In this document: positions 8,626 through 16,495 of the stretch, piece after piece
Position numbering within the stretch: position 1 is the stretch's first letter
Layout of the letters: every line of letters starts with the position of its first letter
DNA from: a virus
IMG/VR virus record: IMGVR_UViG_3300003858_000001
Location: 1 to 27,613 of that record
Length of the DNA stretch: 27,613 bases
Strand: one strand, 5' to 3'
The notes under the pieces: model-generated
Seen by the model: the letters and a program-made list of their open reading frames with translations, nothing else
Told to the model about the DNA's origin: nothing
Database searches by the model: none
Made by a program: the position numbers and the translations under genes

Positions 8626-9386
8626 TACAATACGGTTAATGTGATTGTCCAGTTCTGAGTAGCACCATTGGCAGACTCCACAGCATATACAACAGGAGAA
8701 GTAAAGTCCTGAACCACTCCACTTTCAGGTACAATAGAAGCACCAAGGCTGACCCCTATAACAGGAATCACGGCGGTTTTAGTTGTACCATTTAACAGAT
8801 TAGCGGCAACGGTATGGGCTGATGCATTAATTGTGGCAACACCAGAAATATTCGGACAAGTGAAAGCAATGATATCATTTGCATCTGGCAATTTAAGGAT
8901 ATCAAAACTGTATGCTGAAACAGTCACTTTAGATGGCTGCAATACAGTACTGTTCATTTGATAGTAATGTAAATCGTCGTCGTTAACCATTGGATAACCG
9001 TCGAAATTCATACGAGCAAAAGTGAACAATACATTGTTACCAGTTAAGAACTTAATGGATTTCTCCACTACCTGATTCAAATTCAAAGGGGCTTCATATT
9101 GTGTGGTATTTGCGTCTGTGGTTACTACACCACCTACAAATGCCGCAATCACATCCGGGGTTAAATCTGCCAATTGGAAGTTGCACGTCATGTCTCCTTT
9201 TAGCATGGCACTCTCAAGCACGGAGCCTAGAATGTTCTTGTAATTGGTAACATCTGCATCAGATCCATTAAATTGCACAGAAGCCTCTCTCTGGCCTAAT
9301 TGGATTTCCTTCCAATTCGTACCGACACCACCATCTGCGGCTACATCAGCGTACCAAAACTTTTTAATCTTTATACTTGTTTTCAT
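8625..9386 (-). CDS. Major tail tube protein with C-terminal Ig-like domain
   Basis: 253 residues. Residues about 1-165 have the tail tube pattern: MKTSIKIKKFWYADVAADGG, a loop of small residues (GSDADVTNYKNILGSVLES, 41-59), then beta strands in the usual order. Residues about 171-253 form an added domain (VIPVIGVSLGASIVPESG, QDFTSPVVYAVESANG, WTITLTVL) that resembles repeated surface-protein Ig-like modules of Bacteroidota (pattern ...GVxQDFTxPVxYxVxxxxGxxxxWTVTVTV). Such C-terminal modules decorate the outside of siphovirus tails. It lies between the terminator-like gene and the chaperones, the standard place for the tube protein. Lambda gpV also carries a C-terminal Ig-like domain, a useful parallel. 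Confidence 0.85.
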   Translation of the reverse strand: MKTSIKIKKFWYADVAADGGVGTNWKEIQLGQREASVQFNGSDADVTNYKNILGSVLESAMLKGDMTCNFQLADLTPDVIAAFVGGVVTTDANTTQYEAPLNLNQVVEKSIKFLTGNNVLFTFARMNFDGYPMVNDDDLHYYQMNSTVLQPSKVTVSAYSFDILKLPDANDIIAFTCPNISGVATINASAHTVAANLLNGTTKTAVIPVIGVSLGASIVPESGVVQDFTSPVVYAVESANGATQNWTITLTVL

Positions 9387-9389
9387 TGT

Positions 9390-9791
9390 TTAAATAGTTA
9401 GTTGAAAATTCATTTTTAAAATAACATAATGTTGATGTATTTCCGGGACTGCTTCTGGGTAAACCTGTCTACTCCTAACATCAAAATCGTATCCTGAGGT
9501 ATGCAGTAACACTTCTGACAAATCTAGTAAAAGATGTTCTAAAGTCTGTCCTACGGAGGAATCCTCATAGAAGGTATTATCCTTGTTAATGTCATTATAG
9601 AATAAGCGAATGTAGATTGCCCCATCCCTTACAAATTTAGCAGTACTACCAGGTAACATATGGATAACACAATCCTGCAGAATACTGCCTGTCGGCCTCG
9701 TATTTTTGTAGACACCTCCATTAAGTAGTCCTATAGGACTTGCTACGAGTATTGTCCAGATATCTGATAATATTTCGTTAGTAGACTTCAT
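9390..9791 (-). CDS. Probable tail terminator protein (133 aa)
   Basis: 133 residues with an alpha-helical N-terminus (MKSTNEILSDIWTILVASPI), a middle rich in beta strands (IYIRLFYND) and a helix around 80-95 (VGQTLEHLLLDLSEVLLHT), ending in HYVILKMNFQLTI. Length and helix-strand order fit gpU-like tail terminators, which cap the tail tube and join it to the neck. Located directly between an HK97 gp10-like protein and the tail tube. No specific family motif is visible, so the role depends on synteny. Separated from its neighbours by 2-3 bases. Confidence 0.6.
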   Translation of the reverse strand: MKSTNEILSDIWTILVASPIGLLNGGVYKNTRPTGSILQDCVIHMLPGSTAKFVRDGAIYIRLFYNDINKDNTFYEDSSVGQTLEHLLLDLSEVLLHTSGYDFDVRSRQVYPEAVPEIHQHYVILKMNFQLTI

Positions 9792-9793
9792 AA

Positions 9794-10273
9794 TTATGCA
9801 ATGTATAAGGCATCCGTATTCAAGGTGTCGATCTTCCTTTTAAAATTCTTTATAAAACGTTCTAGGTCTTTCTGCATTTTTAATTCCGTAGACTTCAATA
9901 CATTTAACTCGTAATTGTTTTCCACGTAGGTTGCATACTCCATACCTGCCACGAGGATTATTGTAAAACCAGAACGACTTTGTGCGGCAATAACCTCCTC
10001 TAAAAATGCGGAACCTTCCTTATCCCCACTATCCGCGGAACCTTCCTTTACAAACCCAGCATATGATACAGGCTTTCCATCTTGCAGAACAACACCACCT
10101 ATAGAACTTTTTAGATTACTGGTTTGGTCGTCATACCCTGCTGATAATTTAGCATGGTTCTGCAAGTCTGCTACCATGGCTGCTAAGCCATAGATTAAAC
10201 CTGCTTTTATTAGGTTGGACCGTTTCAGTATATACTGCAAAAGGACCTTTTGATTTCTCATTTTTAAAGCCAT
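9794..10273 (-). CDS. HK97 gp10-like neck/tail-completion protein
   Basis: 159 residues. Pattern is that of the HK97 gp10 family: an N-terminal helix (about 15-45) around ALIYGLAAMVADLQNHAKLSAG, then the paired elements TSNLKSSIGGVV (51-62) and VSYAGFVKEGS (69-79), then FTIILVAGMEYATYVE (103-118), and a C-terminal amphipathic helix (125-150). The 'LxxSI...Y..fvExG' layout is the family's signature. These proteins sit at the head-tail interface. One base separates it from the preceding connector gene. Confidence 0.75.
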   Translation of the reverse strand: MALKMRNQKVLLQYILKRSNLIKAGLIYGLAAMVADLQNHAKLSAGYDDQTSNLKSSIGGVVLQDGKPVSYAGFVKEGSADSGDKEGSAFLEEVIAAQSRSGFTIILVAGMEYATYVENNYELNVLKSTELKMQKDLERFIKNFKRKIDTLNTDALYIA

Positions 10274-10274
10274 G

Positions 10275-10604
10275 TTATACAGTTATCTTAAGTCTATTAG
10301 TAATATTTAAAAATTCTTTATTCTGTACCTGAAAAACGCCTAATTCATTCATTTTAGAGTCCTGCAAACGGATCTCTTTTAAAGAACTTAAATCGATCGC
10401 TGCAATACGGAAATTATCTATCACAATACTGTACCTTGCCTGCATGTATTGTCCATGAACAAGTAACTTATATTCTCTGGTAATTACCTCAAGATTACAA
10501 GGTACGTTCGCACTAAAACTCTTAGCCGCCGCTATGGGATTTCCGTTCTCATCAAACCCACTTGGCGTTTCCTGCAAAAATGCGATATACCCTGTATTAA
10601 CCAT
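10275..10604 (-). CDS. Head closure (stopper)-like protein (109 aa)
   Basis: 109 residues, all-beta in appearance, with MVNTGYIAFLQETPSGFDENGN as opening and regular hydrophobic alternation (NVPCNLEVITREYKLLVHG, ARYSIVIDNFRI). This matches the size and order of head-tail joining 'stopper' proteins (SPP1 gp16, HK97 gp7/phage head-tail joining type), which are small beta barrels between adaptor and terminator. Overlaps the upstream gene by 8 bases. Role from gene order plus fold-like pattern. Confidence 0.6.
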   Translation of the reverse strand: MVNTGYIAFLQETPSGFDENGNPIAAAKSFSANVPCNLEVITREYKLLVHGQYMQARYSIVIDNFRIAAIDLSSLKEIRLQDSKMNELGVFQVQNKEFLNITNRLKITV

Positions 10605-10926
10605 TGAAGTCCTCTCCTATAAAGCCTATAATGTTTCCCGTAAATTTATCGCTGCCGTATAAGGCGTATATCTTATTCGCCCGGTCCAATAACTCCTGCT
10701 TAATCGCAATGGCATTGTTGATTCCAACAGACTGCTCTACAAGACTAGGCGCCGCATGAACGAGTACCAGGAAATCCGCCATGGCTAATTGGAAAGCCCT
10801 AGAGGATCCTGTGTATACGTTATAAACCGCAGCTGCCTCCAACCCGTTGTCTATGCATATTTTTTCAATAGCAACAACAGGGATTGGATAGGCATTAAGG
10901 GATTGTATGGCTTCCAGGTTTGTCAT
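10597..10926 (-). CDS. Head-tail adaptor-like protein (109 aa)
   Basis: 109 residues, helical: MTNLEAIQSLNAYPIPVVAIEKICIDNGLE, a middle helix (SRAFQLAMADFLVLVHAAPS) and a C-terminal part with a helix (AIAIKQELLDRANKIYALYG). The first gene after the major capsid and helical of about 100 residues is the normal profile of adaptors (gp6/gp15-like) that extend the portal. Two bases separate it from the capsid gene. Family not recognised with certainty. Confidence 0.6.
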   Translation of the reverse strand: MTNLEAIQSLNAYPIPVVAIEKICIDNGLEAAAVYNVYTGSSRAFQLAMADFLVLVHAAPSLVEQSVGINNAIAIKQELLDRANKIYALYGSDKFTGNIIGFIGEDFNG

Positions 10927-10927
10927 A

Positions 10928-12025
10928 CTACCAGGCTACCGCGTTAATCTTAAGATAGAAATTATCTGCATAAGTGTCTACCACTGGGAAGCCACGTCCT
11001 TTAGCATAAATCTTGCTATAAGAAGGATCTACCTGTTTGTAATTACCTACAAGGAAGAAGCTCTCGTATGTCTCACGGGTTACATCATCTATGTAAATAG
11101 GATTCCAGGCAAAGTGACCTACCTTAGTCTCTGTGGTAAATACTGCTACCGCATCAGCGAAAGGATTAAGTACGGTTTTCTCATCGGCTCTTGTAGCCCT
11201 TGTAATCTGCTCATCAATTACCTCAAACTGAATGTCGGCATCAAAATAGCCAGCCATCATAGTATTGATTGCAACAAGAGTTGGTGCCGATTGGGTATTG
11301 TACAGATTCTGTACCAAGGTGGCACAATATTTCTGGATCTGGGTATTGTTACGAACGTAATTAAACCAGGTTTTGTTGATCTTAATCTTACGCAAAATCT
11401 TACCGTAAGACTTAGCCGTTGCAATCGCAGAGGCAATGTCTGTAAGAATCTCTGTAGAAGCGGTTGCCCAAGATGCCGCAGTATTGTTTTTCTGCCATGC
11501 TGCCAATCCGTAATCCATGGCAGTGATGCCTTGCATATAAGGCGAGTTAGATGCTACGAAATCAATATTACAGGCATTAGATAACAATGCATGTCCTAAG
11601 TAAGACATCTCGGCGTTCATAGCCTGACGAACAAAGCGCAAATCATTACCGTAGAAATCTACCAGTTGTTGGGCCACTGCGGCGTTTCCTAACTGAGAAA
11701 ATTTACGTTTCAACTCTGCAAACTTTTCTAAATCGTCTGCTGTCATTTCTCGGCCTTTACCAAAAGAAGCCATCTCACCAATTATCTCTTTAAAACCAGC
11801 ACGTCCAGAAACTGGAACTTTAGCATTTAAAGAGATAGGATCTGCTGCCTCATTCTGCAAAAGACTTTCATTTGAGATTGTTTTCCATGTCTTGGAGTCT
11901 GATTGCTCCAATGGAAACAATGCTTCCACACTTGAAGGTGGAATCGGGTTATCCAGGTAAAACGCCTGTATATCCTGCACCGAAACAATACTTGCCAACG
12001 GTGTACTAGGTACTATCTTTCCCAT
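10928..12025 (-). CDS. Major capsid protein (lambda gpE-like HK97 fold)
   Basis: 365 residues, starting MGKIVPSTPLASIVSVQDI. The motif GRAGFKEIIGEMASFGKGREMTADDL (about 74-98) matches the gpE family's 'fGKgreMt..dl' element, and the end (GRGFPVVDTYADNFYLKI, about 344-361) is the family's usual C-terminal strand with 'P...D.....F.v'. The middle (KIKINKTWFNYVRNN, 213-227 and QIQKYCATL) is the typical 'k.wn.l..n..v' A-domain helix-strand region. It lies right after the decoration-like gene and a separate scaffold gene. There is no N-terminal delta domain, consistent with a separate scaffold. High confidence from motifs and synteny. Confidence 0.93.
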   Translation of the reverse strand: MGKIVPSTPLASIVSVQDIQAFYLDNPIPPSSVEALFPLEQSDSKTWKTISNESLLQNEAADPISLNAKVPVSGRAGFKEIIGEMASFGKGREMTADDLEKFAELKRKFSQLGNAAVAQQLVDFYGNDLRFVRQAMNAEMSYLGHALLSNACNIDFVASNSPYMQGITAMDYGLAAWQKNNTAASWATASTEILTDIASAIATAKSYGKILRKIKINKTWFNYVRNNTQIQKYCATLVQNLYNTQSAPTLVAINTMMAGYFDADIQFEVIDEQITRATRADEKTVLNPFADAVAVFTTETKVGHFAWNPIYIDDVTRETYESFFLVGNYKQVDPSYSKIYAKGRGFPVVDTYADNFYLKINAVAW

Positions 12026-12044
12026 ATTTTTCTAAAATTGAATA

Positions 12045-12623
12045 TTAATACTTAAGCTCTTTGATCATAGGCAATAAAGCCAAGTACAGAGGTCCTATAC
12101 AAGCTTCTTCCACATCAGCCCTTAACAAACCTTCAGCCATCCAAATAACCTGAGAACTGGCAGTAGGAACTACGAAAGCAGTTTCCAAAATAGCATCAGG
12201 GATATTTTTAAATGTACTGGTGTTTGAGGCACTTTGAGCGGCTGCTTCATATACCCAATCTCCTGCGGCAGTGGCTTCTATTGCGGTACCAACAGTCACA
12301 TCATCCACTCCGTTAGAAGTTGTGATAGATGTAATTGCGTAGGCAATACCGGCCTGTTTTGTACATAAGAAATCACCTTGCTTAAAATGATGAGTTCCAG
12401 TGGTAATTTTCTTAACGGTAGTGGTGCTACCAGTTAATACCTGAGCCTGCTTGCAGATTGTTCTTTTACCGCTTGAAGGGGCAGATAACGGCGTGGCTTC
12501 TGGTACTACCAATCCACTAACTAAAGTGGTTAGGACCAAAGATACACCACCCGGGATACCGGAAATCCGGTTGATGATAAACTTCCTTACAAAGCTATCA
12601 GTACTCTTCGAGATTTGTTGCAT
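12045..12623 (-). CDS. Capsid decoration-like protein (192 aa)
   Basis: 192 residues rich in Ala, Thr, Ser, Val and Ile, with predominantly beta character (SGLVVPEATPLSAPSSGKRT, VGTAIEATAAGDWVYEAA). The centre (about 65-130) looks like a small barrel that binds trimers, as in head decoration or head-fibre proteins; the C-terminal part (VIWMAEGLLRADVEEACIG) is more helical. Located between scaffold and major capsid, as gpD-like proteins are in phages with gpE-like capsids. 19 bases separate it from the capsid gene. Role inferred from order and composition; could alternatively be a fibrous head protein base. Confidence 0.6.
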   Translation of the reverse strand: MQQISKSTDSFVRKFIINRISGIPGGVSLVLTTLVSGLVVPEATPLSAPSSGKRTICKQAQVLTGSTTTVKKITTGTHHFKQGDFLCTKQAGIAYAITSITTSNGVDDVTVGTAIEATAAGDWVYEAAAQSASNTSTFKNIPDAILETAFVVPTASSQVIWMAEGLLRADVEEACIGPLYLALLPMIKELKY

Positions 12624-12626
12624 CGT

Positions 12627-13304
12627 TTACTTTTTTTGTTGATTAATTTTCTGTTGATTGATAATGTCCCTTGCTTTCGCTAATTCTGGAGTCTCACCAG
12701 TAACCTCGGGGATCTTTACATGCGATTTAGGAAACATGGTATTTAATCCTTGTTCCTTTGCAGCTTGTTTAAATGCATCTCGTTGTTTTTCAACATCCGC
12801 GCGGTACTGTTCAAAGTCCTCTTCCGTCTCAAAATTAGCCTTACTAAAACTGGTTAAGATTGGTTTGGTGTAATACTCTGGCAGACCGTCTAGCGTTTTC
12901 TTTAAACTTTCGCTTCTTGTAGAGACTACCTTTTCTGTTTTTAAGGAGGTCAATTCCTGTGCAAACAACTTGTTCTGCTCTAGTATCGCTTTCGCCCATG
13001 CAGGTGTTTCGTCTGTACCGGTATTTTCCGTGTCCTTAGCTGATTTTTTTGCAGCCTCTTCCTTGGCTTTTTTAGCCATTTTAGCATCTTCCGCCTCTTT
13101 GTTCTTTCTAATAACGTCAGCGGTATAATTATTAATATTTCCGTCTATGCTTGCAATCGCGGCAGACAGGTCTGCAACATCTAAAATGGAATCCGAAGTG
13201 ATTACGGTTACCAATGATTTAGCCAAGTCCTCAAGACTTCTGTCGCTTACATTAGAGGTTGTTCCTCTCTGTGCTTTTAATTTGAGTAAGATTTTTTCGT
13301 ACAT
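12627..13304 (-). CDS. Capsid scaffolding protein
   Basis: 225 residues, highly charged and mostly helical. A Lys/Ala/Glu coiled segment lies at about 68-92 (RKNKEAEDAKMAKKAKEEAA), with an acidic linker DTENTGTDETPAW and further long helices to the end (QYRADVEKQRDAFKQAAKEQG); the C-terminus is basic (INQQKINQQKK). This is the profile of phage scaffolds, which interact with the inner capsid surface by a basic C-terminal helix and leave before or during DNA packaging. No protease motif is visible. Just upstream of the decoration and capsid genes. Confidence 0.8.
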   Translation of the reverse strand: MYEKILLKLKAQRGTTSNVSDRSLEDLAKSLVTVITSDSILDVADLSAAIASIDGNINNYTADVIRKNKEAEDAKMAKKAKEEAAKKSAKDTENTGTDETPAWAKAILEQNKLFAQELTSLKTEKVVSTRSESLKKTLDGLPEYYTKPILTSFSKANFETEEDFEQYRADVEKQRDAFKQAAKEQGLNTMFPKSHVKIPEVTGETPELAKARDIINQQKINQQKK

Positions 13305-13346
13305 TTGAATAAGTTTTTATTGATAAATTTTTGTAAAGTTATAGAT

Positions 13347-13496
13347 TTAATCTATATAAAGATAGCCTGATATAGATTTTATTTGTACAGACACCTTAGA
13401 CGCCTGTTTAATCAGTACATCTAGCCGATCACTAAAAACCTGCTCCTCCGGGGTTAATTTAGGATCTACTACCAATCCTACATCTGATTGAGACAT
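13347..13496 (-). CDS. 49-aa small protein between MuF and scaffold genes
   Basis: Short frame from ATG 13494-13496 to TAA 13347-13349, 49 residues: starts MSQSDVGLVVDPKLTPEEQV and ends SISGYLYID. It is soluble, mixed charge, with one probable amphipathic helix (TPEEQVFSDRLDVLIKQASK). It is in the same reading frame as the MuF gene: codons between the MuF TAA (13551-13553) and this ATG are all sense (18 codons, Lys-rich), with no earlier ATG, GTG or TTG. An independent start at the ATG is the simplest reading; suppression of the MuF stop would give a longer C-terminal extension. Function unknown. Confidence 0.55.
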   Translation of the reverse strand: MSQSDVGLVVDPKLTPEEQVFSDRLDVLIKQASKVSVQIKSISGYLYID

Positions 13497-13550
13497 GTCT
13501 TGTATACGTGCCTTGTTTACTTTTTCTTTTTCTTTTGTGTTCCTAACAGT

Positions 13551-14624
13551 TTAATTTCTATGGTTTATAAGAAAGTTAGGTTTACTTTTCCAATTCTCCC
13601 ACATCTTTTCATTATCTTTTACATACTTGGTAAAGGATGTGGGTATTTTCTTTATTTGATTTTTACTACCTGTGGAAGGTCCTCCTCCTGCAAGTATCTC
13701 ATCTATGTCAGCATCTATTTCCTCGGGAGTCTTAAGTATGTTTAATGACATACATTTGCAATTAATATGCCATTTCCTCGAGAAATCAAACGTCTTTGGG
13801 TAATCCCCTTGTAAGGCATCACAACTAATACCGCCTTTGTCATCGGCTGCATTATGAGACGGACTCACTTGTATACGTATGCCTACAATGAAGTCTTGTT
13901 GTTTCCTTTTTTCTTGATTAGAGGATTCATATGCAAAGTTAGTCTCATTTCTTGTAACACGAAAAGCATTTTTATAAGAGCTGCGGTATACACCTTGTCC
14001 GGGATGGTACACGGCAGCCGCCTTGGATAAACGAAGCACACCTTTTTCGTCCCTGACACGGCGGAACAACTTATCGGGGTTATTTAGATACTGCTTAATA
14101 TCCTTTGCCATTGTCGAGGCTGATTTGCCTTTTCCTATTCCTACCTCCAAAGCAAGTTCCATTTCTTGTTTAAATTGCTTACTATTATTCCAGACACGAT
14201 CCGATAAATTAAGTCCGTTTTCTGTACGTCTAAGAAAAGCTAGTCTGGCATCATTGTTATTGGAAAGAATTGTACTGCGGTATTCCTCTGGTAAATCTGC
14301 AAGGGATTTGCCGAACAATTGTTCTGCTATTTTGTTATTCTGCTCCACCGCGAGGTCCCATTCTGAGGTAACCCCTTCTACAGTTAAGCCGTGTACCTGC
14401 GTATATAAGTCATTAATGGCAGAATCGAGACGTTTAGATAGCCCGGGAAACTGTTCAAACAAGGTTAAGGTGGATGTCTTTTGTGCTAGGCCATAAACAG
14501 GACTATCCGTGACAGATTTAAGTATGTCACGGATAGTTTTCTCGTATGCCGCCTTTAATTGCTTTGCATACTTTTCCAGATTGGCAGAATGCTGCCTGTA
14601 ATATTTGTAAGGATCTTCAGACAT
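13551..14624 (-). CDS. MuF-like minor head morphogenesis protein
   Basis: 357 residues. The N-terminal half is helical (1-180). The conserved MuF (SPP1 gp7) core lies at about 215-295: RVTRNETNFAYESSN, a basic helix, IRIQVSPSHNAADDKGG, and a metal-binding-like cluster C268, H286, C289, C291 (KWHINCKCMSLNI). These proteins bind the portal and are packaged inside the head, sometimes as carriers of effector domains; here no toxin domain follows, only about 60 residues to the end. It lies after the portal in the normal order. Its ATG shares one base with the stop of the upstream 32-aa microprotein (TAATG). Confidence 0.9.
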   Translation of the reverse strand: MSEDPYKYYRQHSANLEKYAKQLKAAYEKTIRDILKSVTDSPVYGLAQKTSTLTLFEQFPGLSKRLDSAINDLYTQVHGLTVEGVTSEWDLAVEQNNKIAEQLFGKSLADLPEEYRSTILSNNNDARLAFLRRTENGLNLSDRVWNNSKQFKQEMELALEVGIGKGKSASTMAKDIKQYLNNPDKLFRRVRDEKGVLRLSKAAAVYHPGQGVYRSSYKNAFRVTRNETNFAYESSNQEKRKQQDFIVGIRIQVSPSHNAADDKGGISCDALQGDYPKTFDFSRKWHINCKCMSLNILKTPEEIDADIDEILAGGGPSTGSKNQIKKIPTSFTKYVKDNEKMWENWKSKPNFLINHRN

Positions 14625-14722
14625 TACAAATGGCTAAAGACGTACAAGGCTACAAGAGCCCAACTTGTCCAAAAAGTAATTCTGATTCCTAAGGACAGTA
14701 TTCTCCAGGTTTTGTCACTCAT
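14624..14722 (-). CDS. 32-aa membrane microprotein between portal and MuF
   Basis: Short frame from ATG 14720-14722 to TAA 14624-14626: MSDKTWRILSLGIRITFWTS then a hydrophobic run WALVALYVFSHL. It would place one membrane segment (about residues 14-29) after a short basic N-terminal part. Stop and MuF start overlap as TAATG, and 20 bases separate it from the portal stop, so it occupies the operon's only gap and appears translated. No family recognised. Could be a holin-like or virion membrane-interacting peptide, or a translational coupler; none can be chosen from the sequence. Confidence 0.55.
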   Translation of the reverse strand: MSDKTWRILSLGIRITFWTSWALVALYVFSHL

Positions 14723-14742
14723 AACGGTTTAATTTTAGTGGT

Positions 14743-16128
14743 TTATAATAGTTGATTGCTTGCGGCACTTTGTTCAGCAGAGATAGCCTCAACCTCCTGT
14801 TCTACGTCATCTACGGCGCCTAGTGTTCTTACTTTCGTAGACAAGGACATGGCGGCTCCTCCTACTGCGACATACTCTGCATTCTCCTTATTGGATTTAA
14901 TAGAGTACGGCTTAACGACGGAACGTACAGAAATGGTATCGTAATCTGCCGCATAAGATGGCATGATTATTTTTGCAAAGTTTTTCACTACCAATAATTC
15001 TTCGTAGAACATCTTAGCCCATTCACCTCCCAAATCAATTGCCTTGGCTTTTGCGTCTGCAAACAGGAGTTCTTTGTTCTCCGCTGAGGTATTAGAGTTA
15101 ATCATATTGGCAAAACTAATATCAGGCATCTGTACCTGCTCAAAAAAGGCATTCCGCAGTCTGTTATATCTACCTGTAATGGCTTTATCTGCTCCGTCCC
15201 AGGTAACATCCTTCATGTTTCCTCCCTTTCCTACCACAATAATACGTCTGCTATCAGAATTGGATTCTACTGCTGTACCTTTAGTGGAATTACTAAGTTC
15301 CCCATAATCTATGGTAAAGGCGGGCAAGGCGTTCTTCTTAATGTACATTCCTTGAGAAGACTCCATTTCCTCTAACTGCTCAACGAGATTGGTACCTGCT
15401 GCACCTCCCCAGACCGGTTCTGGTATACAAGAATACACGGCCGGAAACACCTCCAATGGCTTGCTTACTAAGGGGTCTATGGACCATACATCTAGTTTCA
15501 CATAACGTATAAATTGAGGTGTCTCAAGATTAGCGTATACATCAGCATACTCCACATTCGCTGCATCTTTGTACATGATAGTCACGACTAACAAATTGCC
15601 ATAATCATCCTTTTGTGCAAATATAGTATACCCGTCTATTTCAGCGTAGGTTTTATGCATCAATTTAAACTTAGCAGGTTCCCCATTGTACAGAGACGGT
15701 TTTTCATAGGTACCCCAGATAGTTACAATCTGACAGGAAGCATTTAATTTCTTTGCTCTCTCTATGTTCTCGGAGTCTATGTAGTTTTCCGTTCTGTATA
15801 AGAGCTCTAGTAAATCTACGGCTTTTTGCTGAGACTCGGAAGCCTTGTCATATGCATAAATCCGCTCTGTAGGAGTAGCAAACATAGATTGGGAAATTCG
15901 AGAAACCGCAAGCTTCTGCAAGGCTAGAGCCGTACGTTTAAAGTCATCCCCACCATTTTCGTTTATCTTAGGAGGATATAAAGTTGTATCCCAGATAGAA
16001 TGCTTCAATGGGTTATATTCCTTTTCTAAATCACTCCATAACGGTATAGTTTCCGAGGAAACCTTTAATCCTTTTATCGCCTCATCCGGGGCTAGAGCAA
16101 GCAGCTCTTTCAGTTTCTCAATTGTCAT
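14743..16128 (-). CDS. Portal protein (SPP1 gp6-like)
   Basis: 461 residues, the standard size for the SPP1/gp6-type portals. N-terminal helical start (MTIEKLKELLALAPDEAIKG), wing-type middle (IVTIWGTYEKPSLYNGEPAK...FAQKDDYGNLLVVTIMYKD, about 134-188), stem/tunnel-loop region near 300-345 (RYNRLRNAFFEQVQMPDISF, NMINSNTSAENKELLF), and a crown with Gln/Glu/Ala rich end (DDVEQEVEAISAEQSAA). It forms the dodecameric DNA entry ring. Placed after terminase and the 102-aa protein, before MuF. The element 'pdisf......sS' is typical of this family. Confidence 0.9.
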   Translation of the reverse strand: MTIEKLKELLALAPDEAIKGLKVSSETIPLWSDLEKEYNPLKHSIWDTTLYPPKINENGGDDFKRTALALQKLAVSRISQSMFATPTERIYAYDKASESQQKAVDLLELLYRTENYIDSENIERAKKLNASCQIVTIWGTYEKPSLYNGEPAKFKLMHKTYAEIDGYTIFAQKDDYGNLLVVTIMYKDAANVEYADVYANLETPQFIRYVKLDVWSIDPLVSKPLEVFPAVYSCIPEPVWGGAAGTNLVEQLEEMESSQGMYIKKNALPAFTIDYGELSNSTKGTAVESNSDSRRIIVVGKGGNMKDVTWDGADKAITGRYNRLRNAFFEQVQMPDISFANMINSNTSAENKELLFADAKAKAIDLGGEWAKMFYEELLVVKNFAKIIMPSYAADYDTISVRSVVKPYSIKSNKENAEYVAVGGAAMSLSTKVRTLGAVDDVEQEVEAISAEQSAASNQLL

Positions 16129-16139
16129 TTCTCAAGGTA

Positions 16140-16448
16140 TTATTTATGTTTGCCTCTTTTAATCTCTGGCATAACTTCATCAATCTCATCCTCAGCGACT
16201 TCTTCAGTAAGGTCCTTTTCTTGCTCATAGTCAAGTAAAGCCTGTCCGAATTCTACCTTTTTAACATCGATGGAGTCTACCTTTTTAACATCGATGGAGT
16301 CTACCAATTCAGACTCATTCACCATCTCATCTGGAGACTCTTCTAAACGATAAGTCACGTTGCCATTAGAGAAATCTTTACTGGCTGTTTTGATTGTGCA
16401 AATCTTCCCTTTGTAAGGAACTTTATCACCTGCATTAAATTTTGTCAT
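16140..16448 (-). CDS. 102-aa protein of unknown function with internal duplication
   Basis: 102 residues. Residues 1-40 (MTKFNAGDKVPYKGKICTIK) look like a small SH3-type barrel (GDxVxYxGxxxxI); the remainder is strongly acidic with a basic end (EIKRGKHK). A 24-base tandem duplication (16252-16299, with five further bases of a third copy) makes VDSIDVKKVDSIDVKK in the middle. It sits between the large terminase and the portal, where tailed phages often keep a small accessory protein. Twelve bases separate it from the portal. Function not recognised. Confidence 0.7.
   Translation of the reverse strand: MTKFNAGDKVPYKGKICTIKTASKDFSNGNVTYRLEESPDEMVNESELVDSIDVKKVDSIDVKKVEFGQALLDYEQEKDLTEEVAEDEIDEVMPEIKRGKHK
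16252..16304 (-). repeat. 24-bp tandem duplication inside the 102-aa gene
   Basis: Unit TCTACCTTTTTAACATCGAT + GGAG (24 bases, plus-strand sense) occurs at 16252-16275 and again, identical, at 16276-16299, followed by TCTAC. The period is a multiple of three, so it duplicates eight residues (VDSIDVKK) without breaking the frame. Identity of the copies suggests a recent event or assembly-level slippage. Confidence 0.9.
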
Positions 16449-16495
16449 TTTCTTAATTTTTAGTTAGAAATAAAATGTAAAGTTATATAAAAAAA

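Noticed and set aside
10907-11584. 225-aa open frame on the plus strand
   Set aside because: Antisense to the major capsid gene; Cys/Ile/Arg-rich sequence with no recognisable fold, while the opposite strand is clearly coding.
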